Below, piece after piece: positions 57,862 through 64,000 of a stretch of 64,000 nt of DNA; positions within the stretch are counted from its first letter, which is position 1, and the number at the start of each line of letters is the position of its first letter. Both the position numbers and the translations under genes were made by a program. The DNA lies in NCBI GenBank assembly GCA_021029095.1, contig JAJOHG010000003.1, positions 806,001 to 870,000 on the forward strand. The letters run 5' to 3'. This DNA is from Phellopilus nigrolimitatus (lineage: Eukaryota > Basidiomycota > Agaricomycetes > Hymenochaetales > Hymenochaetaceae). The notes below the pieces were generated by a model. That model had not been told where the DNA came from. It did not search any database and was given only the letters and a program-made list of their open reading frames with translations.

Positions 57862-58963
57862 TTACACGATTTGCTCTAATTCTCGTGCATAAGCCAAATT
57901 GAGAGATATGAGCTTTGCCTTCGGAATCACCGTCTTTTCTTCGCTCTTCTTCGCGAACGTGATCGTTTCCTCCAAAAGATTGACCTGCCACCCACGCTAT
58001 AAATGAAACAGTATGAGAAGATGAGAGGGGCAAGAACAAAACTAAAGCTTACCTGCTGGGCGAATGTAATGAGCTCGGTGCGGTTCGTGAAAAAGAGTAG
58101 CGTCGCGGCATCCTTTAAAGGCAGACTATCGTACGCCGTCTCTTCGCAGCTCGCGATCTCATTTCTAACATCATAAGTCAGCTACAGTTCTCTCGCTAAA
58201 AAAAGGCTTTAGAGGCGAAATGCGCACCTGATTGTTACCATCAGGCTATCCACGAAAAATCGGTACTCTTCCGCAGGTGCCTCCTCGCGCGCGCCCCACA
58301 CCTTGCTGTAGCTGCCCTCCATGAGCCAACGCTCCACGGCGACCGGGTGTGCGATGTACGCGTTTTCCCCGGCGGCATCCGGCGGGAGCCGCAGCGCTTC
58401 GAGCGTCGTATGGAAGTCCGCGATGCGGTTCTGAGTCAGTAGCCGGATGAGATTGAGCCCCAGCAGCGGGTGCTCGCGCGGGGAGGGCGGGAGGATGGAG
58501 CTGCGTACGAAGGGTGTGTTGGAACTTATATGTCAGTATACAGAGAGAAAACAAGCCGCACCTGTAGTCGGTGTAGAAAGTTTGAAGCTGCGAGAAATAG
58601 CGGTCGAACGAGGGCACATCCTTACTTCGTATACTCCAGAAGGCGCCAATCTCGAGAATGTCGCCTAAACAATTATGGTAAATGGGAGGAGGTCAAAGTA
58701 CAACATGCAATCCAGACACTCACGGACAACTACCAAGTCGTCAAGATTCGGGTTCGGAGTTGGGAGCACGGGGAGTAGCTCAGCTCCAATAAGCCCTAGC
58801 TACAGTATGCATGCATTGAGCCTTAAGCAAGGAGCCAAGCAATTAGGAAGCATACCTTCAGCCGTGTTAGCAGCTCTCCACATTTCTTCAGGTTTGTCGG
58901 GCGCGCACCAAAAGCGCGTTTGAGATCATTGTAATCTTTTGCAAGTTGCGCAGGAGGAGTCAT
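57862..58963 (-). CDS. RPN12: 26S proteasome lid subunit RPN12 (PSMD8)
   Basis: Exons from ATG 58963 to stop 57862 encode about 265 residues. RPN12 is the PCI-domain lid subunit whose incorporation completes lid assembly. Blocks: [153 protein letters not shown], and the C-terminal [12 protein letters not shown]. The [18 protein letters not shown] segment is the most conserved part of this family. It is divergent from PRE3 over 159 bp and convergent with PRE10. Confidence 0.93.
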
Positions 58964-59122
58964 ATTTGTCGAGTAAAGAAAAGGTAAATGAGGATGTAGT
59001 GGGAAGATGTAAGTCTGGCAAGCTCGACGCGCGTCCGGTTCGCGCGACGCGTCATCTCGTTTCGCCACACTTCACCATTGACACTATCCCTTCCCGACTC
59101 TGCACGCAACTTTCACAATCCA
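58964..59122. promoter_or_regulatory. Bidirectional promoter of RPN12 and PRE3
   Basis: These 159 bp separate the divergent start codons of two proteasome subunit genes, so shared control of a lid and a core subunit is likely. A TTTCGCCACA stretch near 59057-59066 resembles, with one extra base, the reverse complement of the yeast PACE element (GGTGGCAAA). This similarity may be chance. Confidence 0.5.
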
Positions 59123-60129
59123 ATGCAATCAGTAGACGTTGAACAACTTAAGAAGGGCGAGGTCAACCTCGGGGTACGTCCTTACCTTGAAATTTGTCAT
59201 ATAGTTTGTACTAAGTGGAACGCAGACGTCCATCATGGCCGTCCAGTTCGATGGCGGCGTGGTCATCGGCGCCGACAGTCGGACAACGATGGGGAGCTAC
59301 ATTGTGCGTGCTCGCAAACCCCAGTAATTAAATTAAGACTTAAATATGAACACTTTACAGGCCAACCGTGTCACCGACAAACTGACGCACATCCACGACC
59401 GGATATACTGCTGTCGTTCCGGCTCGGCCGCAGACACGCAGGCCATCGCAGATATCGTGCACTACCACAGCCAGGTCTTCACGTATGCATCCACATCTAC
59501 CCGCACCTCTACAGCACACTTAGACTTTTCTCCGGACGATCATGTAGGCAACAGTATAACGAACCTCCGTCAGTGTACACCGCTGCAACCCTCTTCCAGA
59601 GGTTGTGCTACGACAACAAGGACGCGCTGTCGGCGGGCATCATCGTGGCTGGATGGGACAAGGATGCGGGGCCGAGCGTGTACAATATCCCCGTGGGAGG
59701 TGGGCTGTTCCGCCAACCATGGGCCATTGGAGGTACGTACTGACTTAGCAATCCTGTAATAAACGTTGAATATGTGTCCATAGGTTCCGGCTCAACATAC
59801 GTGTATGGTTATTGCGATGCGACGTATAGAGAGGGCTGGGGACGTGACGAGACCGTCAACTTTGTCAAAAACAGTGAGAAACACGCATCTCTTCGCTGTA
59901 TAAGCCACCCTGACTGATCCTTATTGCTCTTCCAACTCAAGCTCTTGCACTCGCTATGTCCCGCGACGGCTCGTCTGGAGGCGTCATACGCATGTGCGTG
60001 ATCACAGAAGCAGGTCCAGAGCGACTCTTCGTCCCCGGAAATGAGCTACCTCGATTCTGGGAAGGCAAGGACGTGCTCGGTAACACTCGCAATGAGCCTG
60101 TGTCTGAGCCCATGGCCGTCGAGGTGTAG
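59123..60129 (+). CDS. PRE3: 20S proteasome subunit beta-1 (PRE3 / PSMB6)
   Basis: The catalytic caspase-like beta subunit of the 20S core. A 17-residue propeptide [17 protein letters not shown] is followed by the mature [20 protein letters not shown], with the nucleophile Thr being the first codon of exon 2 (59226). The intron 59173-59225 therefore cuts exactly at the autoprocessing site. Further blocks: [120 protein letters not shown], and [18 protein letters not shown]. Thr1, Asp17 and Lys33 equivalents are expected, but Lys33 reads as Arg in the visible [12 protein letters not shown] segment, as in other PSMB6-type subunits. About 235 residues. Confidence 0.94.
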
Positions 60130-60251
60130 ATTATCTCACGATGTTTAATTTCTGTCCATAAATCTCAAATTCTTGTCTCAACACACCTATGGTTTCATGT
60201 ATAATTATGTGTGTCAAATAAGTAAATACTACGATACGTGGAATTTCCTCG

Positions 60252-61730
60252 TCAGCTGAGATGGCTAGACTCTCGCCAACTGCGGCTTCCCCATCCCTCT
60301 CCCTCCCACATCCTTATGCGCCATAAAGCTATGGCGAGTGGGACCGAATCCGCCCTCACAACTGTATGTGCGCTTGAGAAAACGACGAACGCGTGACTGT
60401 CTTCTTCGCGACTCAACCCCTTTTTGTATTTCCGCTTCTTCTGACTATCCCTCTTCTCAAGATCCAGCACCCTACACAGCTTCTCGTGTAGCGCAGCGCG
60501 CTGAGTCCGAGACGGGAAGAGAGGAAGGCCGTTGTAAAGAGGGACCCTCGAATGCGGCAAATGATTGTCGCTAAGAAATTCGATTTGCTCGTCGTAAGCC
60601 GAGTCTGCTTTCGCATGAAGCGTGGACAATGGGGGAGAGGCGGGAGCTCTTTGCCTGAAGGAGTTTCCAATTGCACATCGACGGATGGCAGGTTCGAATT
60701 CCCAGAGTCAGGCTGTGGACGCTGCCCTGTCTGAACATCTCTGTTCACGGGCGGGACGATGAGAACGAATGCAGCACCCTCCCAAGGAATGCGCCCTGTA
60801 TCTTTCACTGTAGCCCACTCGGAGCGCGTGAGCCGCCGCAGAACGACGTCATTATCTGACCTCCTAGGCTCGTTTAGTAACCGCGCGGCGAGCATGTCGA
60901 GCTCCTGCAGCACGCGCAATCGGAGCTGGTGCTCAATCTGAGTTAAGAAGAGCGAGTGGGCAGAAATATTCGGAGCGAATTTTCTATATAAGCCTTTTTA
61001 TCGCGCGTTAGTAAAGATCCACGGATAAGGTTGAGCTGGCCTTCGCACCTCGGTCTAACATAGACGCCACGGCGTCCTTCCAGCAGACAATATAATAACC
61101 AAATCCAAACATACGATTGGTGAATCTGGGATGCAGGAGACCATCGGGCACTATGTGTGTTTCTGCTGCAACACCGTGTGAGGGAGGCGACTTTAGAACA
61201 GTAAGGCGAATTAAGAAGTCTAGGAGGAATCTCTGAGATGCCCGAGCACAATCTTGAAAATGAACCGATGGTACGAACCAGAAGGGATATGCCTATTGGA
61301 CATAGAACACCTCCTGATCGGAGTGGAGAGCATTCTGACTGTCGCGAAAATTAAGAATGTTTCGTCCACGATGGAGAAAAAAGTGGTGCGCACGATACGG
61401 GCTCGACCACCACTGCCTCTCTTCCTCAGACATCTCCCTTGTAATGTCATGATCGACGGCGACCCCTCTATGCGCTTTCTGCAACTTCACTGCTGGAGGT
61501 AACGTCTTGTGCCTAGTATAGTCCCCCGGCGACATCAAAACATTATTTTCATCGAGTAAGATCGACTGCTTCCGACCAAAGGAAAACGAGGCATCTGCAG
61601 AATTGGGAAGAGGCTTCCATAGAGACCGACGTCTGCGGCGTCGCAATTCAACGAGGGGCCCGCGGTACTCAGATTGCGCAAGAGGCCTGTTCTCGAGAGA
61701 TTTGAGCAGACGAGGCAGAAGACGTGGCAT
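60252..61730 (-). CDS. Conserved basidiomycete protein of unknown function, one apparent frame break
   Basis: Start MPRLLPRLLKSLENRPLAQS at 61730. Then comes RRRRRSLWKPLPNSADASFS, FGRKQSILLDENNVLMSPGD, YTRHKTLPPAVKLQ and EERQWWSSPYVRMLSTPIRR, then DFLIRLTVLKSPPSHGVAAE, LHPRFTNRMFGFGYYIVCW, IEHQLRLRVLQELDMLAARL, LTRSEWATVKDTGRIPWEGA, VLIVPPVNRD, SRVPLYNGLPLFPSRTQRAA and ALWRIRMWEGEGW. I recall similar agaricomycete proteins but no function; a basic N terminus would suit mitochondrial import. Between KELPP and LSTLHAK the frame changes at a G5 run (60631-60635) with no usable intron. This is either a real 1-base deletion or a sequencing error. Several introns of about 50-60 bp are inferred. Confidence 0.6.
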
Positions 61731-62034
61731 GCAGTTACGTCTAACAGTACAAGTGCAGTCAATTTTTTGTGGTCAGGTCCGACAATGATCGACGTCGCGA
61801 ACTCTCAGGCCGTACATATGTACATACATACATGTTTTAAAATACTGCACATTTTCAAAGTGCATCGAATCGACCACGCTGTCTGGGGCGGGCCTAAAGC
61901 TGTAACTTACAGGACAAAAGATTTACGTATCTTCGCTTAAATCTTGATTATAAAAGACATGGGAAAGCCGTCAGCGTCCTTATTCCTGAAGAGACCGTCG
62001 ACGGTGAGTATCGAAGAAAGGCTTTCGACGTCGT
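61731..62034. other. Short intergenic region between two minus-strand genes
   Basis: 304 bp containing the promoter of the 60.3-61.7 kb gene and the 3' flank of the MYND gene. A (TACA)n-like short repeat lies near 61817-61830. No gene is seen. Confidence 0.45.
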
Positions 62035-64000
62035 TCACTGCGTCCGAGCCGACCTGTTCGCGTCGGCAATTATCTGTTCCAATTTGGCCCAGAGAGCCGG
62101 AGTCACACCGACGTCGTCCGGCCGCGCAATATCTGCCTCCAACTTGCGAAGGAAGTCGTCGATTTTGTCACACTCGACTACTTCGACAGGATTTAAGTTG
62201 CCATCCTGTCCAACAGGACGTTCTAATCGCGTTGTACCAGGAAGCGTCATCTCTTCCTCCGAGATGAGGAACGCACCGACATTATCCAGCGAGATCTCGG
62301 TATGTGTCGTTATGGTTTTGCCTTTCCCCTCTGTCTGGGTTATCCTGACCAGCAACGCGTCTTGCTTTCCTTCGCGGGCTTTCTTGAGAGTAGAATACAC
62401 ATCTCTGGCTGCCTCGACGGAATCTTTACCAACAAACGTCAATTCGTCGAGCAATGTCTCCAGCCTAAAGACCTCAAATGTTGGGGGAAGAGTGGTGTAG
62501 TCGATGCCTACGCCAACAAAATGGAAAGCAACATCCGGCAGTTTACGCTCAGCAAGCTTTTGAAGCCCAGGAAGGTGGCGCAAAACGTCTCTCCGAGAAC
62601 AGTAGAGAACGAAATCCCTATCTTTTTGTTTCTTCGGCTCGAGACCTAGAACGCGACAAACGCAATCAGACATTGACAAACGCAATTTTTTTCACAGCGA
62701 AATGTTGCTTACCTTTCTTTTCTTTGCACTCCTTTTTGTGCCCTTTTGATTTCCATGCAATGATCTGACACTCGCGTGAGCAATACATGACGCTTTTGCA
62801 GCCACTGCATTTCTTAAAGTCATTCTTGCTGTCGACATTCTCGCAACCAGGCTGACCAACATAGTCAGATAGACCTCTTCCATAATCACAAAACCAAAAC
62901 ATACATTACCGCATCGCACAGATTTTATCCCTAAATCTTCGTTTTTATCAAAGAAATATTTGTATGTCGCACGTTCAAAAAGGAACCGCTCGAACAAGTT
63001 CCATTCCTTAGCCACGGGACTCGATGCAGCTCGCTTTTGGACTTCATCGGTGCACGCGTCCTTCATGGCTTTGACAACTCGTTCAGTTTTGGAGTAAAGC
63101 ATGCAGATGCGAGGAAGAAAGTCGGTCAACACCCCCACAGCGACCTTGTGAAAGGATGAGCGGAGAGGTTCTTGATCGAGCAAGGGGAAAACACGAAGCA
63201 AAGAGTCCAAGAATCCATGTGTGAACAATGCATCCATCCAAATATCGCCATATGGTCGCTCCAGAATAGAGAGGATGAACGTGAAACACTTGGCTGTCGC
63301 GTTGCAGGCACGTCCAAAATAAACGTCGTCAGAAGGTGGAAAGGCTTCAAAGACATTTCGGAGCACTCCAAGCACTTCATAAATTCCGTCGTTCATCGCA
63401 ATTGATAGCTGCATACGACTTGCGTCATCTCCTGAGTCAGAACAGAACGCTACCAAAGCGCTGGCGAAACCATCCAAACCCTCAAAATCCTCTGAAGTTC
63501 GGATGCGAGATCTACGCCGAAGTCGGTTCAGCAAGTTCTCCGCAGCGATATCGGGAACCCCGTAAGACTCTTGCAGAACCAGTTTCTGTATCATGTCCTT
63601 CGTTTTTTTAGAGAATTCGCTGTATAATGCAATGCACATGGAAGCTCTTCCGTAGCTGTCGCCTTGTGCGCGCTCGTCCGACCATAGGTGAACAATCAAT
63701 TTCAGCATATTAAAATCTGCGCAAATCTGCTCCTTGACCTTTGAGAACGGGGCGACGGATTCGAGTAGAGAAGCGATGTTCATGGACAAAAGACGACTTC
63801 CACTGGGATTTTTTCGCACGAATTTCTGCTCGAAAAGTAAAAGCCAACCCGCAATCGCTCTCCATGAGTTCTGCACGGTATTTTCTAGCATTGAGCCAGG
63901 AAACTGCCTTAACAACCCAAGAAGTCCCGCAACAGCAACAATAGCAAGCTGCTCGCGCTGGCTGACGCCGTCGTATGCACCGACGGAAGGCACGCCCTGT
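62035..64000 (-). CDS. MYND zinc-finger protein (5' end outside window)
   Basis: Three visible exons. The upstream one (to about 62905) is a long alpha-helical, armadillo-like region (LLGLLRQFPGSMLENTVQNS, WRAIAGWLLLFEQKFVRKNP, VLRNVFEAFPPSDDVYFGRA, DIWMDALFTHGFLDSLLRVF). It ends SVRCGN and joins PGCENVDSKNDFKKCSGCKS, VMYCSRECQIIAWKSKGHKK and EC, a complete MYND finger (CxxC, CxxC, CxxxC, HxxxC type). The last exon (62035 to about 62645) reads LEPKKQKDRDFVLYCSRRDV to DDVGVTPALWAKLEQIIADA and may be a small folded tail. MYND fingers bind proline-rich peptides. Such repeat-MYND proteins are expanded in agaricomycetes, usually with unknown roles. The frame is open through the right window edge. 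Confidence 0.75.

Noticed and set aside
60688..60705. GGTTCGAATTCC resembling a tRNA B box
   Set aside because: It lies inside a conserved coding exon and no A box or cloverleaf surrounds it.

Overview
The window is nuclear DNA of a filamentous basidiomycete, most likely an agaricomycete. Genes are dense and cut by many 47-110 bp introns with GT..AG ends and CTRAY-type branch sites. Both strands are used, 3' ends often converge within about 100-450 bp, and several gene pairs share 160-190 bp divergent promoters. The proteins (KCH1-like, IMP2, ATE1, HSV2, NCS1, EMC3, SLH1, PRP5, NSP1, NUP82, proteasome subunits) are fungal housekeeping types. No bacterial, viral or CRISPR-like sequence was seen.

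1-22 kb is GC-rich. It holds the 3' part of a KCH1-like potassium transporter, mitochondrial inner-membrane protease IMP2, a hexose transporter, arginyl-tRNA-protein transferase ATE1, the PROPPIN HSV2, an unrecognised zinc-ribbon-like protein, neuronal calcium sensor NCS1, ER insertase subunit EMC3 and the 1,632-residue Ski2-like helicase SLH1. From about 20.6 kb onward the base composition becomes visibly more AT-rich.

22-32 kb starts with a kynurenine aminotransferase and then becomes an island of decay. It holds a Nup192/Nup205-like pseudogene split by a 279-bp TA-flanked MITE and by two related MITEs, one nested in the other, each with a 3-bp AAT target duplication. This runs into an RPN2 (26S proteasome) pseudogene that still carries an intron relic, then a broken secreted-protein gene. 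TTCGAA-rich degenerate repeats lie at both sides of the island.

32-51 kb carries a ferric-reductase-type flavocytochrome, a DHA1 drug/polyamine-type MFS transporter, spliceosomal PRP5 divergent from proteasome regulator PI31, an acidic conserved protein, a large ankyrin-DysF-FYVE-RING protein and a ZIFL-like MFS transporter. The FYVE motif of the ankyrin protein is completed by a 3-nucleotide microexon.

51-64 kb is functionally themed. NSP1 and NUP82, whose products belong to the same nuclear-pore subcomplex, lie head to tail. NUP82 is divergent from 20S proteasome alpha subunit PRE10, which converges on lid subunit RPN12, itself divergent from 20S beta-1 subunit PRE3. A conserved basidiomycete protein with one apparent frame break and a MYND-finger protein running off the right edge complete the window. 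Gene models are hand-spliced from the sequence: protein-family matches are recognised by motif, and exon edges are usually exact but may be off by a few bases.
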